From contig NZ_NBDP01000007.1 in the NCBI RefSeq assembly GCF_004123845.1, positions 372,001-436,000 of the forward strand: a stretch of 64,000 bases of DNA, read 5' to 3'. This stretch comes from Allobosea sp. Tri-44. GTDB taxonomy: Bacteria; Pseudomonadota; Alphaproteobacteria; Rhizobiales; Beijerinckiaceae. Below, piece after piece: positions 42,608 through 52,350 of the stretch; position 1 is the stretch's first letter, and every line of letters starts with the position of its first letter. A program made the position numbers and the translations under genes. Under the pieces are notes generated by a model. The model searched no databases, was not told the origin of the DNA, and saw only the letters and a list, made by a program, of their open reading frames with translations.

Positions 42608-42686
42608 CGCCCCCCGCGGCTAGTCGCGAGAGTGGCGGCTCGCTAGGTCGACCGTCCGTAGAGGTGCTGCCAGGAGATCGCGACGC

Positions 42687-43623
42687 ATGAGTTGGAACCC
42701 AGCAATCGAACCCGGCTGCCCCGACGATGTCGGCATGGACGCTATCGAGACCCTGATCGTTCCGCGCGCCCGGGACCTCGGCGGCTTCGAGGTGCGGCGG
42801 GCCTTGCCGGCGCCGAAGCGGCAGATGGTCGGGCCGTTCATCTTCTTCGACCAGGCCGGGCCGGCCGAGCTGCTGACCGGCCAGGGCATCGACGTCCGGC
42901 CGCACCCGCATATCGGTCTCGGCACCGTAACCTATCTCTTCCGCGGCGATTTCCATCACCGCGACAGCACCGGGGCCGATCAGATCATCCGCCCCGGCGC
43001 CCTGAACTGGATGGTCGCCGGACGTGGTGTTACCCATTCCGAGCGTACCTCCGCAGCCAGCCGAAGCGGGCCGAACAGTCTGTTCGGCATCCAGACCTGG
43101 GTGGCCTTGCCCGAAAGCCATGAGGACATGGCGCCTACCTTCGAGCATCACGGCAAGGAGGCCTTGCCGGTCATCGAGGACCGCGGCGTCTCGGTCAGGC
43201 TCATCCTCGGGAACGCCTATGGCGAGCGCGCCCCGGCGACGATGTTCTCGGAGACGTTCTACGCCGATGTCGGGCTCGAAGCGGGAAGCCGGCTGCCCAT
43301 GCCGGACGATCACGAGGACAGGGGCATCTACATCGTCGAGGGCTCGATCTCGATAGCCGGCCAGGAATACGAGGCCCCCCAGATGATGGTCTTCCGCCCC
43401 CGGCGACAGGGTCACGGTCGCAGCCGGCGCCAGGGGGGCGCGGCTGATGATCCTCGGCGGCGCCACTCTCGGCGGACCGCGCTACATCTGGTGGAACTTC
43501 GTGGCTTCCTCCAAGGAGCGCATCGAGGCAGCCAAGGCCGAATGGCGTGCGCAGAACTGGGGCAAGGGACGCTTCGATCTCCCGGTCGACGACCGGGACG
43601 AGCACATTCCTCTCCCGGACTGA
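42687..43623 (+). pseudogene. Pirin gene, near full length, with a single-base frameshift
   Basis: The pirin frame is intact for ~235 residues: [38 protein letters not shown] (metal-binding His set), MVAGRGVTHSERTS and YEAPQMMVFRP. At CGCCCCCGGCGAC an extra C shifts the frame. The rest ([46 protein letters not shown]) runs to the TGA at 43623 in another frame; total length 937 bp is 3n+1. It is either a real C-tract slip mutation or a sequencing error. It is the parent-like copy of the inverted remnant at 35149-35556. Confidence 0.88.
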
Positions 43624-43739
43624 ACAGCGCTCGCGTCCTGAATGCGACCTTGACGGTCCATCCCGGCGGATCGCGCGGGCTCGCCGAGACCCAGATCGGA
43701 CGTTTCAACGCCGATATCCTGAGCTTCATCCGTGCCTGA
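43624..43739 (+). pseudogene. C-terminal stub of an alpha/beta hydrolase (chloroperoxidase-like)
   Basis: Just after the pirin stop the frame reads LNATLTVHPGGSRGLAETQI, then GRFNADILSFIRA and stop. This matches the last ~35 residues of non-heme chloroperoxidase/AB-hydrolase proteins (Val-x-Pro-Gly..HG type, followed by N-A-D-L-L-x-F). The catalytic His position is Arg-Gly here. Upstream parts are absent, so the gene was fused or deleted into the pirin gene. Confidence 0.7.
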
Positions 43740-43767
43740 GCGCCTGCATTCCCTGAAAGGAAAAACC

Positions 43768-44535
43768 ATGTCCAAGATCGCTGCAACGGTTGCTCTCGCG
43801 ACCGCTCTTCTGTCCGGCGCCGCGGTGGCCCAGTCGGCCAAGCCCACCATCGTCCTCGTCCATGGCGCCTTCGCTGACTCCTCGAGCTGGAACGGGGTCA
43901 TCGCCAGTCTCCAGAAGAACGGATACACGACAGTCGCCGTCGCCAATCCGCTGCGGAGCGTGTCGGGTGATGCGCGCCTGGTGTCCGACGTCGTCGCGAG
44001 CATTGCAGGTCCGGTGGTCCTCGTCGGGCATTCCTATGGCGGCCAAGTCATCACGAATGCGGCGAAGGGCCACGGCAACGTCAAGTCGCTGGTCTATGTG
44101 GCCGCGTTCGCTCCCGAGGCCGGCGAAGCCGCTGCCGATCTCGCCGGCAAGTTCCCTGGCGGCACCCTGGGCGCGGCGCTGGCGCCGCCGGTCAAGCTCG
44201 CTGGCGGTGGCGTCGACCTCTACATTGATCAGGCCAAATTCCGTGACCAGTTCGCTCATGATGTTTCGCCAGAGGCGACGGCACTGATGGCTGCCGGCCA
44301 GCGTCCGATAACCGAGGCTGCGCTGACGGAGAAGTCCGGCGAACCCGCATGGAAGTCGCTGCCGTCCTACTTCGTCTATGGCGACGGGGACAAGAACATC
44401 CCGGCCCGTGCGCTTGCGTTCATGGCCGAGCGTGCCCACTCAAAGCGCACGGTCGTGGTCGAGAATGCTTCTCATGTCGTGATGGTCTCGCAACCTCAGA
44501 TCGTTGCGGGGCTGATTGAAGAAGCGGCGCGATAG
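43768..44535 (+). CDS. Exported alpha/beta hydrolase
   Basis: This is a 255-residue protein with a signal peptide (KIAATVALATALLSGAAVAQ). The hydrolase fold has the oxyanion segment IVLVHGAFADSSSW, the nucleophile elbow VLVGHSYGGQVITNA (G-H-S-Y-G), a lid region, and the late catalytic His in VVENASHVVMVSQP. It is of the salicylate-esterase / hydroxynitrile-lyase-like family. The ATG is preceded by GAAAGGAAAA; the frame has 12 extra upstream codons. It is probably periplasmic and downstream of the hydrolase stub and pirin, perhaps in one LysR-linked transcript. Confidence 0.87.
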   Translation: MSKIAATVALATALLSGAAVAQSAKPTIVLVHGAFADSSSWNGVIASLQKNGYTTVAVANPLRSVSGDARLVSDVVASIAGPVVLVGHSYGGQVITNAAKGHGNVKSLVYVAAFAPEAGEAAADLAGKFPGGTLGAALAPPVKLAGGGVDLYIDQAKFRDQFAHDVSPEATALMAAGQRPITEAALTEKSGEPAWKSLPSYFVYGDGDKNIPARALAFMAERAHSKRTVVVENASHVVMVSQPQIVAGLIEEAAR

Positions 44536-44545
44536 CCTCGGGGCA

Positions 44546-44571
44546 GGGCACGGCGCGCGGACACCGTGCCC
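44546..44571 (+). terminator. Probable terminator hairpin after the exported hydrolase
   Basis: GGGCACGG and CCGTGCCC form a perfect 8-bp stem with a 10-base loop, 10 bp after the hydrolase stop, followed by TTCTAT. The T-run is weak. Confidence 0.45.
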
Positions 44572-44687
44572 TTCTATATGCTCGCAGATGCGGCCCGTTT
44601 GACCACTTCCGGCTACGCTAAGGTCAAGCCGAATGTCCGGTTTCGGGCAGCGCGCCAATATCCGCTCCTGGCGCTCCACTCCCCTGC

Positions 44688-44800
44688 TTAAGCCGAGCTT
44701 GCGACGCCGTCCTCGAAAGCCTCCCGGCACATATCCACGAAGCCGCGTACCTTCGGATCCATGTAGCGCGTCGAGGCGAAGACAGCGTGGAGGCACCCAA
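44688..44800 (-). pseudogene. C-terminal stub of a LysR-type regulator
   Basis: The minus-strand frame ending at TAA (44688-44690) reads LHAVFASTRYMDPKVRGFVD, then MCREAFEDGVASSA. This is the normal C-terminus of LysR proteins (HAVFAS, YxxPKVRxFVDF). Upstream the similarity is lost by 44800. The surrounding 520-bp gap (44536-45056) has no intact gene; its last ~120 bp are AT-richer and hold nothing recognised. Confidence 0.72.
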
Positions 44801-45056
44801 CAGCACCTGTGAGCGCGGCGGATCGGCGTCGGCGCGGCTGCGCGACCCTGCCAGTTGCGCCGCGCCGCCACCTACCGTGAGCATTTGTGCCCGCGAAAAT
44901 GACCCAGCTACGTAACCATCTGATGCACGAATATCGGTAAGCTTTACGCCCCGCAGCGCTCAGCGCGCCGCTGCTGCGTGCTCTTTACCAAACTATGTAC
45001 GTCAGGGCTGGTGGCATAACACCTGTCGCCCCTTTTTCTTGCCGTTTTCGCGCCGC

Positions 45057-46619
45057 TCAGCTGCGGGCGAAGGACAGGTTGTCCGGGCGCAGATCCATGA
45101 AATAGAAGGTCGTCGGCCGCCAGGCGATCGCCTTCTTGATCGCATAGGCCTCGCTCGGCTGGTAGAGGATCGTCGCCGGCGCCTCATCCTCCCAGATGTC
45201 GAGCATCTGCGTGAACAGCGCCTTGCGCCTGGCCGGGTCGACCTCCGCCTCCAGCGCCGTGCCGGCCTTGTTGAAGCCTTCAGCCGAGGTCCAGAACTTC
45301 GAGACCTGGTGCTCGCCGGCGGGACCCCAGGCAACCCAGATGGCGCCAAGCGGATCGGGCAGGCGCGTCGAGTTCGACCAGTTGAAGATCTGCGCACCGG
45401 CAGCGCGCATCTGGGTCGAGTTCTCGACGACCTGCAGCGAGGCGTTGATGCCGACGGCCTTCCACTGCTCGACCAGGATCTGCGCCGCCTCCAACGCATT
45501 GGTGTAGTAGTTCGCCATGGTGCGGTAGACGATCGGCTCGCTCTTGTAGCCCGCCTGCTGCAGCAGCGCCTTGGCCCTGGCCGGATCGTAAGGCAGCTTG
45601 CGGCCCTCGACGAACATCTGGCCGTATTCGGGGAAATTGTGGCTCGCCGGCACCTGCGCCGTGCCCTGCCAGAGCGCATCGACAAGCTTCTGCCGGTCGA
45701 TGGCGCAGTTCAGCGCCTGCCGCACCCGCTTGTCGGACAGGACTTTGTCCTGCTCGTTGTAGGCGAGGACATGGACATTCGCGAGCACGACGGAGCGGAC
45801 GTCGATGTCCTTGTAGGCGCCGACCACGCTCATCTGGTCCGGCGGGATATTGGTGATCAGGTCATAGTCGCCCGCGACGAGACCGGCGACACGGGCCGCC
45901 AGCTCCGGCACGCGCCGGAAGGTGACGCGCCTCGCCGTCGGCTTGCCCATGAAATAGTCGTCGAAGGCTTCCAGCACCGTCGCCTCGGCGGCGGAATGCG
46001 AGACGACGCGATAGGGGCCGGTCGCCACGGGCTTGCGCGAATAGGCCTCGAAGCCCATCGCCTCATAGGCGCGCTTGTTGACGATCCAGGCGCACCAGGA
46101 GGCGAGGCGCTGTTCCAGCAGCACGTCCCGGACCTTGGTGCGGAAACGCACGGTGTAGCGGTCGATCGGCTCGACGCTGGCGAGGATGCCGAAATAGGGC
46201 TTGCCGCCGGGGATCTGGGCCTTGTCGCCCCAGAGGCGTCCGTCGCGGAAGGTGTAGGCGACGTCTTCCGAGGTCAGCTCGTCGCCATTGTGGAACTTGA
46301 CGCCCTGGCGCAGCGTGACGACCAGCTCCTGCGGCGAGACGCGCTCCCACTTTGTGGCCAGATGCGGCTTCAGCTCGGAGCCGCCGCCATCGGCGGCGCC
46401 GAGGAAGTCACGGCGGATCAGCGTGTCGAAGATCGAATAGGTGACGCGCGTGCCGACATTGGAGAGCTCACGCGCCGGCTCCAGCGTCGCCGGCAGATCG
46501 GCGACCGCGACGGTGAAGTTCGGGCGCGTCTCGCCAGCAGCGAATGCCTGCGGAGCGGCAAGCAGGGCCGAGGTGGCGGAGGCACCCTCCAGGAAATGGC
46601 GGCGGGAAATCGGGATCAT
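45057..46619 (-). CDS. ABC transporter substrate-binding protein, family 5 (peptide/Dpp type)
   Basis: This is a 520-residue protein. The Tat-type signal (IPISRRHFLEGASATSALLA) is followed by the family-5 fold: ELVVTLRQGVKFHNGDELTS, AYTFRDGRLWG, SDKRVRQALNCAIDRQKLVD and a C-terminal WRPTTFYFMDLRPDNL. I chose the ATG beginning MIPISRRH; 16 upstream codons are non-conserved. It is the last gene of the minus-strand operon (DppB, DppC, GDPD, binding protein). Ligands of this family range from peptides to glycerophosphodiesters; the neighbouring phosphodiesterase points to a phosphodiester. Confidence 0.9.
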   Translation of the reverse strand: MIPISRRHFLEGASATSALLAAPQAFAAGETRPNFTVAVADLPATLEPARELSNVGTRVTYSIFDTLIRRDFLGAADGGGSELKPHLATKWERVSPQELVVTLRQGVKFHNGDELTSEDVAYTFRDGRLWGDKAQIPGGKPYFGILASVEPIDRYTVRFRTKVRDVLLEQRLASWCAWIVNKRAYEAMGFEAYSRKPVATGPYRVVSHSAAEATVLEAFDDYFMGKPTARRVTFRRVPELAARVAGLVAGDYDLITNIPPDQMSVVGAYKDIDVRSVVLANVHVLAYNEQDKVLSDKRVRQALNCAIDRQKLVDALWQGTAQVPASHNFPEYGQMFVEGRKLPYDPARAKALLQQAGYKSEPIVYRTMANYYTNALEAAQILVEQWKAVGINASLQVVENSTQMRAAGAQIFNWSNSTRLPDPLGAIWVAWGPAGEHQVSKFWTSAEGFNKAGTALEAEVDPARRKALFTQMLDIWEDEAPATILYQPSEAYAIKKAIAWRPTTFYFMDLRPDNLSFARS

Positions 46620-46686
46620 GGCATGTCTCGCAGCGATGTCGGCGGCGCTGCCGGTCCGGCTCGCCACGCAATCGCGCTGCCATGCC

Positions 46687-47457
46687 TCAGCGAGACGACA
46701 GGGCCGTGACGGAACGGGTGGACAACAGCTGTCGAGGATCGTCGAGCATCACCGCATCGGGAGCGAGCGACAGGATGCGATCGATCCCGTCGGCATCGAT
46801 CCGCCCGACCGGAAACGGCGGATAGCCGACTAAGGCGACTGAGCGCGACTGCCCGACCATGACGACGGTTCGCAGACCGACGGCCCGTGCGGCGGCGATG
46901 CGCTCGACCGTCGCCTCGCTTTGCCAGAAGCGGAACCAGTTCGCGCCGAGGGCCTTCGCCTGCTCGTGGGAATCCGGGTCCGGGACCAGAGCAAGGATCG
47001 CAATCTCCTGCGACAGGACGCGGGCCGCGGGGATGAGGTCGAGCGAGCGCAGACCGAGCAGCACGCGTGTCGTGGCACCGGCTGCCGTGACGGCGTCGAG
47101 GATGCGCGGTAGCACGGCCGGGACGGTGAGCTTGATGTCGAGTAGCAATCCGATCGGCGCGGAAGCAGCAATGGCCTCCTCCAACGTCAGCAGGCCGGGC
47201 AGGATCTCCCGCAGCTCGGCAAGCTTCGTCTCGGCGACGAGGCGCGGATCGCCGGCGAGGCGCAGGAGGTCGGCATCGTGCAGGCAGACCAGGGCGCCGT
47301 CGGCGCTCAGCCGCAGATCGGTCTCGACCATCGCGGCGCCGACGGCCTTGGCCTGCTCGAACGCCTCGACACTGTTCTCTGGCCCAAGCAAGGCCCCGCC
47401 GCGATGGGCGATGGCGAGCGGGAGGGGCCCCGTGATCTTGCCGATATCGAAGCTCAT
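46687..47457 (-). CDS. Glycerophosphodiester phosphodiesterase family protein
   Basis: The 256-residue protein has a TIM barrel with the GDPD active site: AIAHRGGALLGPENSVEAF (His and Arg, Glu of PEN), VETDLRLSADGALVCLHD (metal Glu/Asp and catalytic His). It hydrolyses glycerophosphodiesters to glycerol 3-phosphate and an alcohol. There is no signal peptide, so it works in the cytoplasm on imported substrate. It sits between the permease (4-nt gap) and the binding protein, inside the transporter operon. Confidence 0.9.
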   Translation of the reverse strand: MSFDIGKITGPLPLAIAHRGGALLGPENSVEAFEQAKAVGAAMVETDLRLSADGALVCLHDADLLRLAGDPRLVAETKLAELREILPGLLTLEEAIAASAPIGLLLDIKLTVPAVLPRILDAVTAAGATTRVLLGLRSLDLIPAARVLSQEIAILALVPDPDSHEQAKALGANWFRFWQSEATVERIAAARAVGLRTVVMVGQSRSVALVGYPPFPVGRIDADGIDRILSLAPDAVMLDDPRQLLSTRSVTALSSR

Positions 47458-47461
47458 GCTC

Positions 47462-48340
47462 TCAATGCCGCTCGCTGGTCGGATCGAGGCGGTCGCGCAG
47501 CCAATCGCCGAACAGGCTCATCGACAGCGTCGTCAGGAAGATGACGAGCCCGGGGAAGACCGCGATCCACCAGGCATTCAGGAGATAGCGCCGGCCCTCG
47601 CCGAGCATCAGGCCGAGCGAGGTACCGGGCGGCTGCACGCCGAGGCCGAGGAAGGAGAGCGAGGTCTCGAGCAGGATCGTGCCGGGAAAGTTGAGCGTCG
47701 CCTGCACCACGAGGGCGGCGACGATGTTCGGCAGGAGATGGCGCAGGACGACGCGGGAGGTGCGCGCGCCGAGAGCCTCGACCGCGTTGATGTAGTCGCT
47801 CTCCTGCTCGGAGGCGACGAGGCCGCGGGCAAGCCGCGTATAGCGGTCCCAGCCGTCGATGCTGACCAGGACGATGAACAGCACGATGTTGTTGCCGAAG
47901 AAGGCGAGCATGGTCAGCGCCAGGAACAGCGCCGGGATCGCCGCCTGCGCATCGACCAGCATCATGATCGTCTGGTCGACGATGCCGCGCATCCTGGCGG
48001 CGATGAAGCCGAGCAACGTACCGAACACCGCCCCGATCAGCGTGCCCATCACCGCGATCAGGATCGAGGTACGGACCGCGTAGATCATGCGGCTGAGGAT
48101 GTCGCGGCCGAGCTGATCGGTGCCGAGCCAGTAGGTCATGCCGCCGCTCTGCGTCAGCGGCGGCTTCAGCCGGGCGAGCAGGTTCTGCGTGGTGTAGTGG
48201 ATCGGCGCCAGCCAGTCGGCCAGGATCGCGACGAGCACGACCAGGACCAGGAAGCCGGCCGAGAGCTTCACCACCGGCGACATGCGGCGACCGCGCGGGC
48301 GGGAGGCCGGGGCGCTGCTGAGATCGAGGCTCGCCGTCAT
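47462..48340 (-). CDS. ABC transporter permease, DppC type
   Basis: This is a 292-residue protein. The N-terminal hydrophobic segment LSAGFLVLVVLVAILADWLA is followed by YWLGTDQLGRDILSRMIYAV, the diagnostic DppC segment, and the EAA-type loop VEALGARTSRVVLRHLLPNI. It ends with a membrane helix and DWLRDRLDPTSERH. I chose the ATG overlapping the DppB stop (ATGA); the frame continues upstream as a shadow. It forms the channel with the DppB-like protein. No ATPase follows. Confidence 0.9.
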   Translation of the reverse strand: MTASLDLSSAPASRPRGRRMSPVVKLSAGFLVLVVLVAILADWLAPIHYTTQNLLARLKPPLTQSGGMTYWLGTDQLGRDILSRMIYAVRTSILIAVMGTLIGAVFGTLLGFIAARMRGIVDQTIMMLVDAQAAIPALFLALTMLAFFGNNIVLFIVLVSIDGWDRYTRLARGLVASEQESDYINAVEALGARTSRVVLRHLLPNIVAALVVQATLNFPGTILLETSLSFLGLGVQPPGTSLGLMLGEGRRYLLNAWWIAVFPGLVIFLTTLSMSLFGDWLRDRLDPTSERH

Positions 48341-49278
48341 GCCGGCTTGCTCGCGCTGCGGGAGAAGCCGCCGAGCCGCGGATCGAGCATGATGTGCAGG
48401 ATGTCGACCAGGAGATTGGCGGCGACCATCACTACGGTGACCGTCAGGATCACCGCCTGGACCACCGCGAGATCGCGCGTCGAGACGGAATCGACTAAAA
48501 GCCGGCCGATACCCGGCCAGGCGAAGATCGTCTCGACCACGGCGCTGCCGGCGAGGATGTGGCCGATCTCGATGCCGATGAACATCAGGAGCGGCACGGC
48601 GGCATTGGGCAGGGCATGGCGCAGGATGACCGAGAGCGGCATCACCCCGCGGGCGCGGGCGGCGCGGATGAACGGCTTGCCAAGGACTTCGAGCGTGGCG
48701 GTTCGCGCGAAGCGGGCGAGGCGCCCAGCGAGCGGCAGGGCCAGCGTCACCACCGGCAGGATCAGGTGCCAAAGCGTCTCGGAACCCGCCGAGGGCAGCA
48801 TGCGCAGTTTCAGCGCGAAGAGCAGGATCAGCAGGATGCCGAGGAAGAAGATCGGGATCGCATAGCCGAGCACGGCGATCGCCATGGCGAGCCTATCGAC
48901 CGCACTGTTGTGGCGCAGCGCCGCCAGGACGCCGAGCGGCAGGCCGATCAGCAGAGCGAGCATGAGCGCGCAGGCGCCCAGCAGCATGGTCTTCGGCAGG
49001 GCATCGACGACCGCGGCGAAGGCTGGCCGGTCATCGGCGAAGGAGAGGCCGAAATCGCCCCGAACGACGCTCGCGAGATAGCGCAGATATTGTTCTGCGA
49101 GCGGGCGATCGAGCCCCCAGAGCTCGCGGTAATGGGAGCGCACGTCCGGCGGCGTCTCGATCGAGAGCATGATGTCGGCGGGGTCGCCGGCCAGCCGCAG
49201 CGCCAGGAACACCGCCGAGACGCAGATCGCGACCGTCAGCAGCGCGCGCAGGACGCGAAAGGCCAGGAAACGCAGCAT
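48337..49278 (-). CDS. ABC transporter permease, DppB type
   Basis: This is a 313-residue protein. The N-terminal anchor LRALLTVAICVSAVFLALRL, an ERPLAEQYLRYLA-type periplasmic segment, the EAA loop RAARARGVMPLSVILRHALP, and VVETIFAWPGIGRLLVDSVS near the end are all standard DppB features. It is first in the operon; the 295-bp region upstream, shared with leuA, must carry its promoter. It pairs with the DppC-like gene (4-bp overlap). Confidence 0.9.
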   Translation of the reverse strand: MLRFLAFRVLRALLTVAICVSAVFLALRLAGDPADIMLSIETPPDVRSHYRELWGLDRPLAEQYLRYLASVVRGDFGLSFADDRPAFAAVVDALPKTMLLGACALMLALLIGLPLGVLAALRHNSAVDRLAMAIAVLGYAIPIFFLGILLILLFALKLRMLPSAGSETLWHLILPVVTLALPLAGRLARFARTATLEVLGKPFIRAARARGVMPLSVILRHALPNAAVPLLMFIGIEIGHILAGSAVVETIFAWPGIGRLLVDSVSTRDLAVVQAVILTVTVVMVAANLLVDILHIMLDPRLGGFSRSASKPA

Positions 49279-49546
49279 CGCCGGGGGCTCGTTGATCGAA
49301 AGCCGAGCTTGTGCGGATGCTCACGCGACAAACGAATGACAGTTCGTCTTCAACCTGTGCGGTCCGGAAACTGGGTCGGCGTCAGGATTGATCTTCCTCC
49401 GCCATGATGGTTATGTCCGACCATGCGATTTCGGTCCGCCATCCGGGGCCTGACCCTTCGACTTAGCCGCCCGGCGCCGTGAGCGCGCCGGGGTTCAAAG
49501 GCCTGTCCATCGCATGACGGCGCAGCAAGGTCCCGAGCAGGCCTGA

Positions 49547-51250
<1,704 letters not shown>

Positions 51251-51412
51251 GCGGCTACAAGCCGTAGCGGCGCGGCGCTGGCGCATTGAGCAGGTCCTGG
51301 CCTCGTAGCGCCCGGTTCTCGCGAACCTGCGGCTTGTCCTGACGTTGAATCTCCAGCTGCGGCTTCGCGGGCGACAATTCGTTCCGTAGGGCCACCGCCC
51401 GCGGAGGTAGTC

Positions 51413-52105
51413 ATGCCGGAGCCCCCCGATTTCACCCGTGCCCGCCAGCGCATGGTCGAGCAGCAACTCGCCGGCCGCGGAATTCGCGACCGGAAAGTGC
51501 TGGACGCGATGCGACTGGTTCCGCGCGAGGCTTTCATCGCGGCCCAGCTCGCAGCATTCGCCTACCAGGATGGCCCGATCCCGATCGGGGAAGGACAGAC
51601 GCTCTCGCAACCCTATGTCGTCGCCTTGATGCTGGAGGCGGGCGCCATCGCTGCGCAGGACAAGGTACTCGAAATCGGCGCCGGCTCGGGCTACGTAGTG
51701 GCTCTGCTCAGCCGCATGGCGCGCAAGGTCTTCGCGATCGAGCGGCACGCCATCTTGGCGGCCCGGGCCACGAAGCGGCTGCAGCAGCTCGGCTGCGACA
51801 ATGCCAAGATCCTCTGCGCCGACGGGACTGAAGGTTTGCCTGCGGAGGCGCCGTTCGACGCGATCATCGTCTCGGCCGGCAGTCCCCACATTCCCGGCGC
51901 CTTGAAGCAACAGCTCGCCATCGACGGGCGGCTCGTCATCCCGGTCGGGCTGAACGGATACGGGCAGGTGCTGACCAAGCTGACGCGGCAGGCCGAAGGC
52001 ACCTTCGCCAGCGAACGCCTTGCGCCCGTCAGCTTCGTGCCGCTGATCGGCAGGCACGGCTGGGCAGCCGGAAACGAGGAACTTCCGAGTCGGGACGAGA
52101 ACTAG
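51413..52105 (+). CDS. pcm: Protein-L-isoaspartate O-methyltransferase
   Basis: The 230-residue protein repairs isoaspartyl residues by SAM-dependent methylation. The SAM motif is VLEIGAGSGYVVALLSRMAR (about 84-103). The family start MVEQQLAGRGIRDRKVLDAM and YQDGPIPIGEGQTLSQPYVV are present, and the post-motif segment is DAIIVSAGSPHIP. It is longer than the E. coli enzyme by a short C-terminal tail (AAGNEELPSRDEN). It lies 162 bp after leuA and is probably an independent unit. Confidence 0.92.
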   Translation: MPEPPDFTRARQRMVEQQLAGRGIRDRKVLDAMRLVPREAFIAAQLAAFAYQDGPIPIGEGQTLSQPYVVALMLEAGAIAAQDKVLEIGAGSGYVVALLSRMARKVFAIERHAILAARATKRLQQLGCDNAKILCADGTEGLPAEAPFDAIIVSAGSPHIPGALKQQLAIDGRLVIPVGLNGYGQVLTKLTRQAEGTFASERLAPVSFVPLIGRHGWAAGNEELPSRDEN

Positions 52106-52141
52106 GCCCGGCCATCTGGGCAAGGCCGCGCTCCGGTGCAG

Positions 52142-52163
52142 GTTCGCCAGCCGGCTGGCGAAC
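52142..52163. repeat. Perfect 22-bp palindrome upstream of the sugar ABC operon
   Basis: The arms GTTCGCCAGCC and GGCTGGCGAAC are exact complements with no spacer. It lies 37 bp after the pcm stop and 18 bp before the -35 box of the sugar operon promoter. It may be a pcm terminator hairpin (no T-run follows on the plus strand) or a second regulatory site. Confidence 0.6.
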
Positions 52164-52181
52164 AGCTTGGAAAGTCGCCAG

Positions 52182-52209
52182 TTGACAGTTTTGCAATCGA
52201 TTACATAAT
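52182..52209 (+). promoter_or_regulatory. Sigma-70-like promoter with overlapping LacI-type operator
   Basis: A consensus -35 TTGACA (52182-52187) and a -10 CATAAT (52204-52209) are 16 bp apart. Between and over them lies TGCAATCGATTACA (52192-52205), palindromic at 12 of 14 positions with a central CG, which is the LacI/PurR-family operator pattern. A LacI-type gene lies at the end of the operon, so repression of the whole sugar operon by this protein is likely. Confidence 0.72.
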
Positions 52210-52261
52210 CCGATCCAGCGCGGTTCCACAGAATGAGCCGCATGAGGGAGGAGTGCCGATC

Positions 52262-52327
52262 ATGTGCATCAGCATCGTCGATCCATCGGCTTTTTCTGGT
52301 CACGTGACCGCGCTGCGGTCGCGCTGA
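52262..52327 (+). CDS. Possible 21-codon leader ORF before the sugar epimerase gene
   Basis: ATG 52262 follows a very strong GGGAGGAG at 8 nt and runs 21 codons (MCISIVDPSAFSGHVTALRS then Arg) to TGA 52327, 23 bp before the epimerase ATG, which has no good ribosome-binding site. The peptide may load ribosomes for the downstream gene or be a leader for control. Alternatively translation begins at GTG 52264 in the epimerase frame and adds 29 residues. Confidence 0.4.
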   Translation: MCISIVDPSAFSGHVTALRSR

Positions 52328-52350
52328 GCGCGGTCGCGAAAGCCCTGGCT

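Noticed and set aside
42405..43466. Minus-strand 353-codon frame opposite the pirin gene
   Set aside because: Shadow of the pirin coding strand, with no independent motif.
46859..48865. Plus-strand 668-codon frame opposite GDPD and the permeases
   Set aside because: Composition is Arg/Asp/His-rich and typical of antisense to membrane proteins; no domain seen.
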